Below are positions 16,825 through 24,981 of a DNA stretch of 64,000 bases, piece by piece. The translations under genes were made by a program, and so were the position numbers. A model generated the notes under the pieces. The model was given only the letters and a program-made list of their open reading frames with translations, was not told the origin of the DNA and did not search any database. Location: positions 3,534,001 to 3,598,000 of the forward strand of contig NZ_CP014504.1 in the NCBI RefSeq assembly GCF_001590605.1, read 5' to 3'. Origin of the DNA: Pedobacter cryoconitis. GTDB lineage: Bacteria > Bacteroidota > Bacteroidia > Sphingobacteriales > Sphingobacteriaceae. Numbering within the stretch: position 1 is the stretch's first letter; the number at the start of each line of letters is the position of its first letter.

Positions 16825-18558
16825 CTATTGTGGATTTTTTTTTAATTTCATTTCTTTGATTTTTGCTCTGGCCGCTTCGTTTGCTCTTTCTAAAAAAATG
16901 TTGCTCCGCTTTAGAATTATACCCAATTCATCAGACGAAACATCAATGTTGCCAGTATAACGAACTTTAGTAAAGCCTTCCGCAAGTGTTGTGAACAGTT
17001 CTAAATCTTCGGCGTTTGTTCTTGGAAATATTTCCTCTGGAAAACTTAAGAAGCTACAGCAAAGATCCATTAAATGACCAAGACTATTTCTATTTGGTTT
17101 ATAATCAATAAAAACTTGTAGTAGGCCAAGACATAGCTGTTCTAACCCTTGATTGAACATGGACAATTGGGCTGGTAGAGATTCACCACTAGACAGGTCA
17201 TTTGCAGATTCAATAAAGCTTTCGGCATTGTTGTATCTGTTGTACCAATCCACCAAAAAACAGTCGAGTTCGTTTTGGGAATATTGCTCTATGTATTGTA
17301 TTTCTCCAAGGAGTTCGGTAAGATCATCACCATTGGAGAAAAGAATCAATCCATTTTTTAAAGCGCCAAGAAGAAAACGCTGATGCATTTCCAATCCTTT
17401 TTGGACTTGTTTTTTTGTAAGGACAATAAAGGAAAACTTGTCAGTGTTGCGTTCGGAGTTATTCATTCCCTGGAGATTGTATAACTCTTGTTGTAAATCA
17501 TTTTCTGTAATAATCAACAAGTCATATCTTTTTCTTATTCTGCATGTTTGCTCTGCAACTATGAGAAGCTCATTCCTATCGATAGTGCATATCTTTTCTC
17601 CAAAACAAATAATGAATTGCACACCAGGAATGTTTTTGATTTTGTCAATGGTAGATTCATCATTTAATTCAGTTCCATCTATTTCAGGGGGTAAACCTTC
17701 GGGTTCGGTTGTTTGTCGTATTTCTAAAGTGGGGATTTGACCAGAAAGGATAATTTCCTTTTCTACAGATAAGAGTGTACGCTCAAAGATTTGCAATGTT
17801 GCTTCAGTAATTAAGTCTGCTTTGTGCTTAATTTTCATTAACTTTTCTTTATTAATGGCAAATCCAGGTTCGTATCTGACCTCTAAATAGGCCGAGTCCA
17901 ACTGATCTAGTAAACGGCTTTCTGTTTCATTATTAACATCGAAGACATTTGATAATTCCTGGTGAAATATTGAAACATATTTTTGATGTAATCGTATAGA
18001 GTGGGTGACCTTATCTTTTCCCATAGTGGCAATTTCAATGGCCCTATAGGACAATTCTATTTGCTGATGCAGCATAAAAGCGGCCAACGCAGTATATCCA
18101 TTTTCTATACAAGCTGCGGCGGTTTCTTTAAATTCGTTTACTTTTTTGATTTCGTGCTTAAATGATTTTTTGGCATCCATTATCATCTTTTCTACGTCTA
18201 AGTCATCGGAGAACAATATGTTATTGCAAGCTGGTCGGTTATAAAATTGACGTTTTGGACCACAAGCATCGTAAAAGAATAAATTTCCTCTCTTGATGGC
18301 TTCCTTTACATGTAGTAGATGATTAACCAGATAATTGTATTCAGGGTAATCCAGCATTATTGCATCTACCAAGGGCATTATTTCGCTAATGTGCTTGGTA
18401 TACATATTAGAGACAACCACAGTAATTAAATTTCGGTCACCTGCTATTGTATCATTGATCTTTACGTAAATCTGCTCAATCATGGCAATATTGATCAACT
18501 TGCTGGTTATGGCAATTAAATCGCCATTTTCTTTTATGGTTTTATAGTTTTCATCCAT
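16825..18558 (-). CDS. Nucleotidyltransferase/HEPN-like protein, apparently in tandem
   Basis: This 577-residue protein ends a four-gene operon. The region around residues 135-260 looks like a HEPN helical bundle (AAFMLHQQIELSYRAIE, then YLEVRYEP). A second similar bundle lies at about 445-570 (FNQGLEQLCLGLLQVF, then KVRYTGN). Each bundle is preceded by an alpha/beta stretch resembling a degenerate minimal nucleotidyltransferase (about 1-110 and 300-420). The layout MNT-HEPN-MNT-HEPN is inferred by eye. The Rx4-6H ribonuclease motif of active HEPN toxins is not obvious. Related proteins occur on Bacteroidota conjugative elements. It lies 22 bases after the last of three small paralogues, so it is probably co-translated with them. 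Its function is unknown; nucleic-acid targeting or defence is a hypothesis. Confidence 0.65.
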   Translation of the reverse strand: MDENYKTIKENGDLIAITSKLINIAMIEQIYVKINDTIAGDRNLITVVVSNMYTKHISEIMPLVDAIMLDYPEYNYLVNHLLHVKEAIKRGNLFFYDACGPKRQFYNRPACNNILFSDDLDVEKMIMDAKKSFKHEIKKVNEFKETAAACIENGYTALAAFMLHQQIELSYRAIEIATMGKDKVTHSIRLHQKYVSIFHQELSNVFDVNNETESRLLDQLDSAYLEVRYEPGFAINKEKLMKIKHKADLITEATLQIFERTLLSVEKEIILSGQIPTLEIRQTTEPEGLPPEIDGTELNDESTIDKIKNIPGVQFIICFGEKICTIDRNELLIVAEQTCRIRKRYDLLIITENDLQQELYNLQGMNNSERNTDKFSFIVLTKKQVQKGLEMHQRFLLGALKNGLILFSNGDDLTELLGEIQYIEQYSQNELDCFLVDWYNRYNNAESFIESANDLSSGESLPAQLSMFNQGLEQLCLGLLQVFIDYKPNRNSLGHLMDLCCSFLSFPEEIFPRTNAEDLELFTTLAEGFTKVRYTGNIDVSSDELGIILKRSNIFLERANEAARAKIKEMKLKKNPQ

Positions 18559-18580
18559 AACTTAAATGATAGCTTAGGTG

Positions 18581-19036
18581 TTATTTTGAATTTATTCTAA
18601 GTTTTGTTTTTCTGGCCTTAACATCGATAATGGCATCTTTTTCGCTCATTTCAGTTATAATTTTCTTGCGCCAATCATCATAATGAAATACTAAAAATTG
18701 GTATCTTTTTTCACGGCTCGGTTCTCCTTTTAACTGTTCTATTAGTTCTTTTAGCTTCTTTATGTACTCTTTATGCACATTTTGAGCCGGTAAAAGTCTT
18801 TTATTAAAAAGATGATTATGTGCAACCACAAACTCAGTCGCCATCATCTTAGTATCTTTGGAGGTACTATTATTTTCTGGATTGCCTTCGAGATTAAATC
18901 CTGCAAAAAACAATGAACTATTGAAATAAGGGAGCGAAACGCTATCGATGAATGCTTGAAGAAGTTCCTCAGGTTTCAAATACAATATATCACAGGCAAT
19001 TTCGAACTCGGAGTCGATGTATATATTAATGTTCAT
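18581..19036 (-). CDS. Small paralogue C of a three-gene family
   Basis: This 151-residue protein shares an N-terminal pattern with the two genes upstream: an alternating beta strand (NINIYID), a helix, then FIDSVSLPYF. A C-terminal Trp before basic residues (DDWRKKI) is also shared. It overlaps the upstream gene by 11 bases and is followed by the HEPN-like gene after 22 bases. No known domain is recognised. Similar proteins of about 140 residues are common on Bacteroidota conjugative elements, often near HEPN-type genes, but have no assigned role. Confidence 0.6.
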   Translation of the reverse strand: MNINIYIDSEFEIACDILYLKPEELLQAFIDSVSLPYFNSSLFFAGFNLEGNPENNSTSKDTKMMATEFVVAHNHLFNKRLLPAQNVHKEYIKKLKELIEQLKGEPSREKRYQFLVFHYDDWRKKIITEMSEKDAIIDVKARKTKLRINSK

Positions 19037-19427
19037 ATTCTACAATTGTGTAATTTGGTTCATTTCCTTTTAAATCTTTTCTTATGGACAAACACTTATC
19101 TCTCCATTTACTAATTTCCTGTCTTAACAGTTGCTCGCATTCTGGCTGTTCTATTTCCATTTGAGCAATTAAGCATAGCCTTTCATGGAAATTTTCATCA
19201 TTGATTGCGTCAATTAGATCTTGTGTTTCCTCCGTATCGCAGGTTCCAGTATTTTTAAGAAAGAAACCTGTGCGCATTCCCTCGGGGTCCTCAGGATGTA
19301 CACTCATTTGCCAGGGCAAGGAAATACCATTTAAATAATATTGTATAACTCCTGCTGGTTCGCAACTCATCAGCATGCACATAAGTTGAAAATCTTTAGG
19401 AAGCCGAATTTTTATAGTTGTTTTCAT
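19026..19427 (-). CDS. Small paralogue B of a three-gene family
   Basis: This 133-residue protein begins MKTTIKIRLPKDFQ and has the family block at residues about 28-38 (YYLNGISLPW), plus a late Trp-basic motif (SKWRDK). It overlaps the upstream paralogue by four bases (ATGA) and the downstream one by 11 bases, so the three are translationally coupled. It is acidic in the middle (CDTEETQDLIDAINDE). Its function is unknown. Confidence 0.6.
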   Translation of the reverse strand: MKTTIKIRLPKDFQLMCMLMSCEPAGVIQYYLNGISLPWQMSVHPEDPEGMRTGFFLKNTGTCDTEETQDLIDAINDENFHERLCLIAQMEIEQPECEQLLRQEISKWRDKCLSIRKDLKGNEPNYTIVEYEH

Positions 19428-19777
19428 TTTTCGCCCTTTGGATATATACTGGCATGCCAGTCTAAGATTATCTTTTTATAAGAGTTTGAATTTGCACCAA
19501 TACCATTAGCGATTAATTTCACGACTTTCTTCACTGGCTCAACATGCAATTTAGCTTTATCAGCTACCCGCATACCGTCAGTATTTAAAATGGTATTATG
19601 GTATTTTTTAAAGATTTGGGTAGCCTGAGAGTTGGGAGACTCATTATGACTAGTAATAAAGTTATAGAGGGTGACATGCTTTATAAAAGCATCTATTGTA
19701 TGCGCTAACTCAATGTTGAATAGTTCGCTGACCGTTCGAAAATCTTCCGGCAGATTGAGTTCTATGGTAGTTTTCAT
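19424..19777 (-). CDS. Small paralogue A of a three-gene family (first gene of the operon)
   Basis: This 117-residue protein begins MKTTIELNLPEDFR, nearly the same start as paralogue B, and has the FIKHVTLYNF block and a late Trp (LDWHAS). It is the first gene of a tightly packed operon ending with the HEPN-like gene. The upstream region has two copies of TTAGTTACC in opposite orientation (19808-19816 and 19857-19865), between it and a divergent XRE regulator. Its function is unknown. Confidence 0.6.
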   Translation of the reverse strand: MKTTIELNLPEDFRTVSELFNIELAHTIDAFIKHVTLYNFITSHNESPNSQATQIFKKYHNTILNTDGMRVADKAKLHVEPVKKVVKLIANGIGANSNSYKKIILDWHASIYPKGEK

Positions 19778-19803
19778 AGAGTAAAATTTTAGTTTTTTTG
19801 ATA

Positions 19804-19865
19804 ATGGTTAGTTACCATCAAAATTCAGTAGCTATTTGTGAATTATAAAATCTTTAGGTAACTAA
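19804..19865. promoter_or_regulatory. Probable operator: inverted pair of TTAGTTACC
   Basis: TTAGTTACC occurs at 19808-19816, within ATGGTTAGTTACCAT, and its reverse complement occurs at 19857-19865, within TTTAGGTAACTAAA. Both copies are themselves near-palindromic. They lie just upstream of the four-gene operon and 170 bases from the divergent XRE gene, as expected for a regulator binding site. Confidence 0.5.
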
Positions 19866-20023
19866 AGAAATCCAAGAAAATGTATGCTTATAATGTTGTA
19901 AATCACATATTTCACCATCTTTTGGATGAAAAAATCAGTTGATACATAAAATATTCCCTTTACATGCATTTTTTATACAGGAATATTCTGCCGATTTTGT
20001 ATTTAAATTGAAGATTTAAACCC

Positions 20024-20031
20024 TAAATTTG
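20024..20031 (+). promoter_or_regulatory. -7 box of the XRE gene, near-leaderless
   Basis: TAAATTTG matches the Bacteroidota -7 consensus TAnnTTTG. It ends only four bases before the ATG at 20036, so the transcript should have almost no leader. A TTTG about 24 bases upstream could be the -33 box, with spacing longer than usual. Confidence 0.5.
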
Positions 20032-20035
20032 TTTT

Positions 20036-20473
20036 ATGCCCACGATAAAAAAGGAAATTAAAGTACATCATGGACGCAACATCAAGCGTTTCAGAGACAT
20101 ATTAGATATTAAGCAGGAAACAATTGCTCATGAGCTTGGTGACAACTGGAACCAGGGTATGGTGTCCAGATTGGAAAAAAAGGAGACAATTGATAGACCA
20201 ACAATTGAAAGAATAGCAGCTATTATGAAAATAGAGCCTGATGCAATTGAACGATTCACTGAGGATAATGTCATTCACAACATCAATTCTTTTTATGACA
20301 ACAGTACTTTTAATTTTCAATGCACCTTTAATCCGGTTGATAAGTTTTTAATTGCATTGGAAGATAATAAGTCACTTTATGAGCGACTTGTGTCAAGTGA
20401 ACAGGAAAAAGTGAAGATTATGGAAAAATCAAACGTTATGATTCAGGAGCTTATTAAAAACTTAAGTAAATAA
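20036..20473 (+). CDS. XRE-family HTH transcriptional regulator
   Basis: This 145-residue protein has an N-terminal HTH of XRE/Cro type (about residues 10-65: NIKRFRDILDIKQETIAHEL then GMVSRLEKKE). The C-terminal part is helical (LIALEDNKSLYERLVSSEQE), probably for dimerisation. It is transcribed away from the paralogue/HEPN operon, with paired TTAGTTACC sites in between, so it most likely controls that operon. Its start coincides almost with the predicted transcription start. Confidence 0.8.
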   Translation: MPTIKKEIKVHHGRNIKRFRDILDIKQETIAHELGDNWNQGMVSRLEKKETIDRPTIERIAAIMKIEPDAIERFTEDNVIHNINSFYDNSTFNFQCTFNPVDKFLIALEDNKSLYERLVSSEQEKVKIMEKSNVMIQELIKNLSK

Positions 20474-20667
20474 TTTCCCCAAAAAAATAGGGAAATATAA
20501 CCTTCAGTAAAATTTACCACGTATAAAATCGTGGTTTAGATATTATATCTCTATGTTTGTTAAGAGAGCGTTAATTTGACGGGGGATTGTATTTTTATAT
20601 GACCTCCGTCTATTTCCATACTTTTATAGTTAGTAAATTTTTGCCAAACAAAAATATCACAGAGCAC

Positions 20668-21327
20668 TTATTTGTGTTTGCTTTTTTTGGCTTGCTCAAA
20701 CGCTTCATCGATCATCTGGGCAATAGAGGCTTTAATACGCTCCATACCTTCATTTGAATTAAGATCAATTTCGCAAAACTGTTCTTGTTTGCTTTTTCTA
20801 TATAGCATAAGTAAGTATATTCCTGCTACAAGTAAAGCCGTTCTGGCACGAATGTCAATATCTGTGTTTTGAAAATCGCTGTCTGTTAATTTAAGAAAAA
20901 TACTGCCGATCCTCTCTCTTTTTGCATTTATATCTGAGAGCAATGGATTATCCTCACTGAGATGCCACATTAAAATATTTTGCTGCTCTTTATTTATTGA
21001 AAAATTCTCTAATTGTCCCAACAATAACGTTTTCATAAGTTCATTCGCATCACCGTTGGTATATTGTTTAACCAATTTTTCTGCTTGATCTTCATAAGCC
21101 AGGTAATAATCTTTTCCCTTAATGTAGGTTTCGATAAGTTTATCCACTGTTCCAAAACAATCGTATAGTGTCTTCCTATCGACATTGGCTTTTTCAACAA
21201 TTTTAGCGATCCTAAGTCCTGTATAACCCTTTTCCTTAATAATTTCGCCTACAGCGGTTAATAATTTGAGTTTTGTACGTTCTTTGTCCCTAATTGGTCC
21301 TGCATATTTCCTACTTGGTTTGTCCAT
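20668..21327 (-). CDS. TetR/AcrR-family transcriptional regulator
   Basis: This regulator has 219 residues from the ATG at 21327; a TTG 51 bases further upstream (21378) is less likely. The N-terminal TetR HTH is clear (LLTAVGEIIKEKGYTGLRI, then VDRKTLYDCFGTVDKLIETY). The ligand domain, about residues 70-219, is divergent. It is monocistronic and not next to an efflux or enzyme gene, so its target is unknown. TetR-like genes are common on Bacteroidota islands. Confidence 0.8.
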   Translation of the reverse strand: MDKPSRKYAGPIRDKERTKLKLLTAVGEIIKEKGYTGLRIAKIVEKANVDRKTLYDCFGTVDKLIETYIKGKDYYLAYEDQAEKLVKQYTNGDANELMKTLLLGQLENFSINKEQQNILMWHLSEDNPLLSDINAKRERIGSIFLKLTDSDFQNTDIDIRARTALLVAGIYLLMLYRKSKQEQFCEIDLNSNEGMERIKASIAQMIDEAFEQAKKSKHK

Positions 21328-21563
21328 TTTTCGACTAATTCCCCTATTAAATTTGCGAATTTTACATGAAATATCCAATTGAATTAATGCAGTTTAAAAA
21401 AGAACAGGGAAGTTGATGCTGAACTACTTCTTTTTAAACACGTGAGTAGGTATTAAATTACTCAGTAAATGTGGTATAGCCCGTGTTTTGTATCTTTACT
21501 TGATATAAAGTATATTTGATTAATAAGTTGTTTCACTGGCAATTAATTAACGTTTTATTATTT

Positions 21564-22166
21564 ATGAAGATATCTCAATCTATGGGTAGGTTAATTGACA
21601 GGTGGCCCGGTAAAATCTCTGGTCTCACATTGCTATGTATGTTTTTCATTAGTAATGTACAAGCACAACTTCCAATAAAGATAGTTGATGGAAAGTTAAT
21701 TAGGGATGATGGAACTTTTGGAAAATTCCAAACCCAAAAGTATACACCTTTGGTCGACAGTTTAAATAAAAGCTTAAAGTTAAATCCAAAAGACACTACA
21801 AGTCTTTTTATACGTTCAACCCTTTACTTGTTTTCCAATGATGTGCAGTCAAAACCGAATCAGCGTGAAAAAGGTACTTTGGAAAATCTTATTCTAGCAA
21901 AGGACATGGTTGAAAATGCCGTTTCCTATGGTATGCAGGATATTCGTTTAAAAATTTTGCGAGCTCAGATCTACAGAGAGCTGGTATATAGGTTTACTGG
22001 TGACGAATCCTGGATGTTTGACAGTAAACAAACCGCAGTTCGCAGAAAGCAATTTAATAGGTATAAGGAGTTAGTAAATAAATACTATCAAGAGCTGGCT
22101 CTTTCTGATTCTAGTCGCGCTTACGATTATAATAAGTTGAAAGTAACATACGTATATCCTTTGTAG
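21564..22166 (+). CDS. Exported protein with TPR-like helices
   Basis: This protein has 200 residues from the ATG at 21564; the upstream TTG at 21516 is not needed. Its signal-type segment covers about residues 19-35 and ends in NVQAQ. The mature part has helix pairs like TPR repeats (DSLNKSLKLNPKDTTSLFIR, then LAKDMVENAVSYGMQDIRLK). It is likely periplasmic. No partner is encoded beside it. An imperfect stem terminator follows at 22186-22220. Confidence 0.6.
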   Translation: MKISQSMGRLIDRWPGKISGLTLLCMFFISNVQAQLPIKIVDGKLIRDDGTFGKFQTQKYTPLVDSLNKSLKLNPKDTTSLFIRSTLYLFSNDVQSKPNQREKGTLENLILAKDMVENAVSYGMQDIRLKILRAQIYRELVYRFTGDESWMFDSKQTAVRRKQFNRYKELVNKYYQELALSDSSRAYDYNKLKVTYVYPL

Positions 22167-22185
22167 ATTAGGTTTTTTAAATAAG

Positions 22186-22220
22186 AAGCCCCAATCTATT
22201 TATAAATAAATTAGGGCTTT
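22186..22220 (+). terminator. Stem terminator after the TPR-like gene
   Basis: AAGCCCCAAT (22186-22195) pairs with ATTAGGGCTT (22210-22219) with one mismatch. It lies 19 bases after the stop. Confidence 0.5.
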
Positions 22221-22301
22221 CAAAATTAAATTGATTTATAGGTATTTGTAAAACTGGGTATGAAAGGCAACAATTAAGCCTATAATAGCCAATATTTACG
22301 G

Positions 22302-22448
22302 CTATTTTTTTCCAATTCGATAAAGGAATAGCATCCAAACACCGAACGCAACCAAGAACGCTGGTAAGGGGTTTTCCATGGTTGTACCAGCCAAAAAAGC
22401 TCCGGTTCCAATTATGCAGGTCAGGAAGAACAAAATTAGGTTTTTCAT
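22302..22448 (-). CDS. 48-residue membrane micro-protein beside the integrase
   Basis: A 48-residue frame runs from ATG at 22448 to TAG at 22302. It has two hydrophobic segments (MKNLILFFLTCIIGTGAFLA, then LPAFLVAFGVWMLFLYRI), so it should be a two-helix inner-membrane protein. The strong membrane composition and Lys-rich end (GKK) make it unlikely to be chance. It is transcribed in the same direction as the integrase, 74 bases downstream of it. Its function is unknown. Confidence 0.6.
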   Translation of the reverse strand: MKNLILFFLTCIIGTGAFLAGTTMENPLPAFLVAFGVWMLFLYRIGKK

Positions 22449-22522
22449 GATGTTCAAATTTAAGATGTTAAATTAATTAAATGCCCGTGCATGGTTTATC
22501 AAAAAACCACACAGATGTTTTG

Positions 22523-23824
22523 TTATGCCGCTTCTTTTAGTAATCTTTCTTTCTTCTTTTTCGCGGCTTGCTTCATATCCAACCGCCTTAATAAGGTTAC
22601 TACCTTAATTTGTACATCGTCTACGATATTCCAATCTTTTTCGATATAGATATCGGTTGTACTATGCTCGCTGTCTACATGGTTTAATGCCTGAGCTACA
22701 TCGTCTCTGCTCATCCTACAGGAATTACGGGCTATAGTAGCAAAACTATGTCTTGCCCAATAGAGCGTAAGTTTTTCTATTTCCGTTATCTTTCTTAGCT
22801 GTTTCATTCCCATTCCCAGTGCTTTATTGAGGCCATTAGAGTCCACATATCGGGTAGAAAGCTTTTCTATATATTTTTCCAACAATGGTCTGGCTTCATC
22901 AATAATTTTGATACTGATAAAGGCATCATCCTTTCTCTGATCCTCGGTTTTTGATCGGTTATAATCTATTCTTCCGTTTCTAATATTTCTTTTTGTTATA
23001 TGATAAAAATCTACTGCATTCATCCCGCATAGATAAAACGAAAGCATGTAGAGTTCCTTTGCCATTTCTGCCCGGCTTCCTGGCTTTGTTTCACAATCAC
23101 GGATAGTTCTTATTTGATCCAAAGTATTGTTTCTCTTTTTTGTTAGGGGAGTAGAACCAATTTTATACTTTTTAAAGGGATAATGCTTTATACGATAGAT
23201 ACCGAGGTCTTCATTATTGTACATATTTCGAGCAGCATTAAAAAGAGTTCGTAAATCACGCATATGGTTATAAAGACCACTATCTGACAAACCTTTGCTT
23301 GTTGTTTCTTTGGTGATATTCTTCTGCCCACTTTGACGAATCATTGTTCGTTCACTTCTCAAATAACGCTCATAGGAAACAAGCATGTTTGAATTGATTT
23401 CCGTTATGGATACCGCTTCTCTTTTAAAATAGTCAATTAAGCTATTACGTATTACGCGATGATTGTGAGCAGTACCCTTTTTTCCTTCCTTGTCGCTTTG
23501 AGCAATATGTTCCGAACAAAATTTGATAAAATCTACATCAGCATCTTTTTCGCGTAAATATTCGCTTAAAGATTCTACATTGAAGTAGTTGAGCTTTTCA
23601 CCCAGTTCACTAATAATTCTTCGATAGCCTTTGAGTTGGTCATCGACTAGATCACTTACAAAACTGTCCTTGATTTTTAGTTTTGCTGTTAACTGTTTCT
23701 TGACTACATAGTGAACAGTATCGAAATACTTTCTTTGGCTTTTGTGATGGACGCAGATTTTCACATTGTAGGTTCCATCTGTTTTTTTGTGGTGTTCAAA
23801 CACCTTGGCGCTAACGGTTGCCAT
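22523..23824 (-). CDS. Tyrosine recombinase (phage-integrase SAM-like) of a Bacteroidota island
   Basis: This 433-residue integrase has an N-terminal arm-binding segment and a SAM-like core-binding domain (about residues 110-210). The catalytic domain has R358-H359 in WARHSFAT, H382 in ALNH, and the nucleophile Y393 in DIYIEKD. The first catalytic Arg box reads SFYLCGMNAVD: the usual R of RG is replaced by C, a variant I associate with some Bacteroidota integrases. It is on the same strand as the tRNA, with its 5' end 183 bases from the tRNA's 3' end. That is the classic position for an element inserted in the 3' end of a tRNA gene. Confidence 0.9.
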   Translation of the reverse strand: MATVSAKVFEHHKKTDGTYNVKICVHHKSQRKYFDTVHYVVKKQLTAKLKIKDSFVSDLVDDQLKGYRRIISELGEKLNYFNVESLSEYLREKDADVDFIKFCSEHIAQSDKEGKKGTAHNHRVIRNSLIDYFKREAVSITEINSNMLVSYERYLRSERTMIRQSGQKNITKETTSKGLSDSGLYNHMRDLRTLFNAARNMYNNEDLGIYRIKHYPFKKYKIGSTPLTKKRNNTLDQIRTIRDCETKPGSRAEMAKELYMLSFYLCGMNAVDFYHITKRNIRNGRIDYNRSKTEDQRKDDAFISIKIIDEARPLLEKYIEKLSTRYVDSNGLNKALGMGMKQLRKITEIEKLTLYWARHSFATIARNSCRMSRDDVAQALNHVDSEHSTTDIYIEKDWNIVDDVQIKVVTLLRRLDMKQAAKKKKERLLKEAA

Positions 23825-23967
23825 AATTCTTTTAGGTTAGCACGCAGAACCGTAACTATTTCGTAACGATTTTACGTGGAGTTAAACAAAAAATTATGTA
23901 AAACCTGCTTTCAAGGCGATTCCTGAAGGCATAGTTGCTGGCAGTAACCAGCACTAAAAAAAATAAA

Positions 23968-24002
23968 AAAACCGTCCTCAAATTTCTTTGTAGAACGGTT
24001 TT
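23968..24002 (-). terminator. Terminator of the tRNA gene
   Basis: On the minus strand, a stem with ACCGTTCT and its partner GGACGGT is followed by a long T-run. It begins a few bases after the 3' end of the tRNA and separates it from the integrase gene. Confidence 0.65.
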
Positions 24003-24006
24003 ATAG

Positions 24007-24080
24007 TGGGCCCAGCTGGGCTCGAACCAGCGACCAAGAGATTATGAGTCTCCTACTCTAACCAACTGAGCTATAGGCCC
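24007..24080 (-). tRNA. tRNA with anticodon CAT (elongator Met or Ile2)
   Basis: A complete 74-base cloverleaf is visible: acceptor stem GGGCCTA/TGGGCCC with one wobble, D arm, anticodon arm GGAGA-CTCATAA-TCTCT, T arm GCTGG-TTCGAGC-CCAGC, and discriminator A. The CCA is not encoded. Pairs C4-G69 and C5-G68 and the segment after the anticodon resemble bacterial Ile2 tRNA (lysidine-modified), but elongator Met cannot be excluded. The 3' end faces the integrase gene and is the likely attachment site. Confidence 0.9.
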
Positions 24081-24155
24081 ATACGCATTTTTTAGCTACC
24101 TGCGTGAGGCAAATCTAAACAAAATTTTTAAGACCTTAACATCTTTTTTTTCCTC

Positions 24156-24177
24156 AGAAAATTTTCGAAAATTTTCT
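24156..24177. repeat. Perfect 22-base palindrome
   Basis: Between the tRNA and the tRNA remnant, the arm AGAAAATTTTC is followed directly by its own reverse complement, with no loop. Only A/T-rich bases lie around it. It could be a cruciform, a protein site or a terminator part. Confidence 0.7.
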
Positions 24178-24220
24178 AAACTTTTTTCAAAACGTCAAGC
24201 TTAAAAAGCTCATTTTCAAT

Positions 24221-24274
24221 TCATTAGCCCGTAGATTATGAGTCTTCTACTCTAACCAGCTGAGCTAATGGCCC
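24221..24274 (-). pseudogene. Remnant of a second CAT tRNA (5' part only)
   Basis: The 43 bases from 24274 down to 24232 match the 5' half of the tRNA at 24007-24080 (acceptor 5' strand, D arm, anticodon loop CTCATAA) with a few changes. The 3' half is missing. After the anticodon stem the sequence turns to GGGCTAATG, which pairs with CATTAGC of the 5' part. No T arm or 3' acceptor strand can be formed. Confidence 0.65.
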
Positions 24275-24342
24275 GCGTAAAATCTTATTAGATTTTGCGA
24301 GTGCAATGTTACATATTTGTATCGAATTTTAAAAATAGTTTG

Positions 24343-24981
24343 ATGAAAAAAATTAAAAATATAATCTTCGATTACGGAAATGTCATCTTTGAAATAGACT
24401 TCAGAATCACACAAGAATCTCTTAAACAACTAGGTATACCAAATATAGAAACTTTTTTCGGGCACTCAGGACATCATAATTTATTTAACGAATTAGAGAC
24501 CGGAGCCATCACTCCTGCTCAATTTAGAGACGGAATCAGAGAAATTGCACAAAATTCTGAACTAACCGACCAGCAAATTGATGCTGCATGGAACAGTTTA
24601 TTGATCGGTGTACTCCCTGAAACGCACAACGTGCTGCTCGAAGCAAAGAAAAACTACCGGACTTTTCTTTTGAGTAACACCAACCAGATCCATTACGACT
24701 ATATTATGGATTATCTTCAAAAAGAACATAACGTGCCTAACAATGATCACCTGTTTGAGAAAACCTATTACTCTCAGCTGATGAAATTCCGTAAGCCACA
24801 TGTAGAAATATTCGAACAAGTCATCAAAGAAAACAATCTTAATCCAGCAGAGACGTTATTTATAGATGATACCCCAGGTCATTTGGAAGGTGCGAAAAAA
24901 GCAGGATTACAAACCTTACTCATGACAGAAAAACCAGAAAACCTGGGCACATTCTTAAAAAGTAATGGTATATTAATATAG
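24343..24981 (+). CDS. HAD-family phosphatase (YihX-like)
   Basis: This 212-residue protein (ATG at 24343) is a haloacid-dehalogenase-type hydrolase. Motif I is FDYGNVIFEID, with a Tyr where Leu or Met is usual. Motif II is LLSNTN, the Lys of motif III is in KFRKPHVE, and motif IV is FIDDTPGHLEGA. An alpha-helical cap lies in between. The nearest well-known relative is the alpha-glucose-1-phosphate phosphatase YihX; the actual substrate is not clear. The next gene starts directly after its stop, so the two form an operon. Confidence 0.8.
   Translation: MKKIKNIIFDYGNVIFEIDFRITQESLKQLGIPNIETFFGHSGHHNLFNELETGAITPAQFRDGIREIAQNSELTDQQIDAAWNSLLIGVLPETHNVLLEAKKNYRTFLLSNTNQIHYDYIMDYLQKEHNVPNNDHLFEKTYYSQLMKFRKPHVEIFEQVIKENNLNPAETLFIDDTPGHLEGAKKAGLQTLLMTEKPENLGTFLKSNGILI

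Noticed and set aside
24156..24177. The 22-base palindrome as an insertion-sequence end
   Set aside because: There is no transposase gene or target duplication around it.
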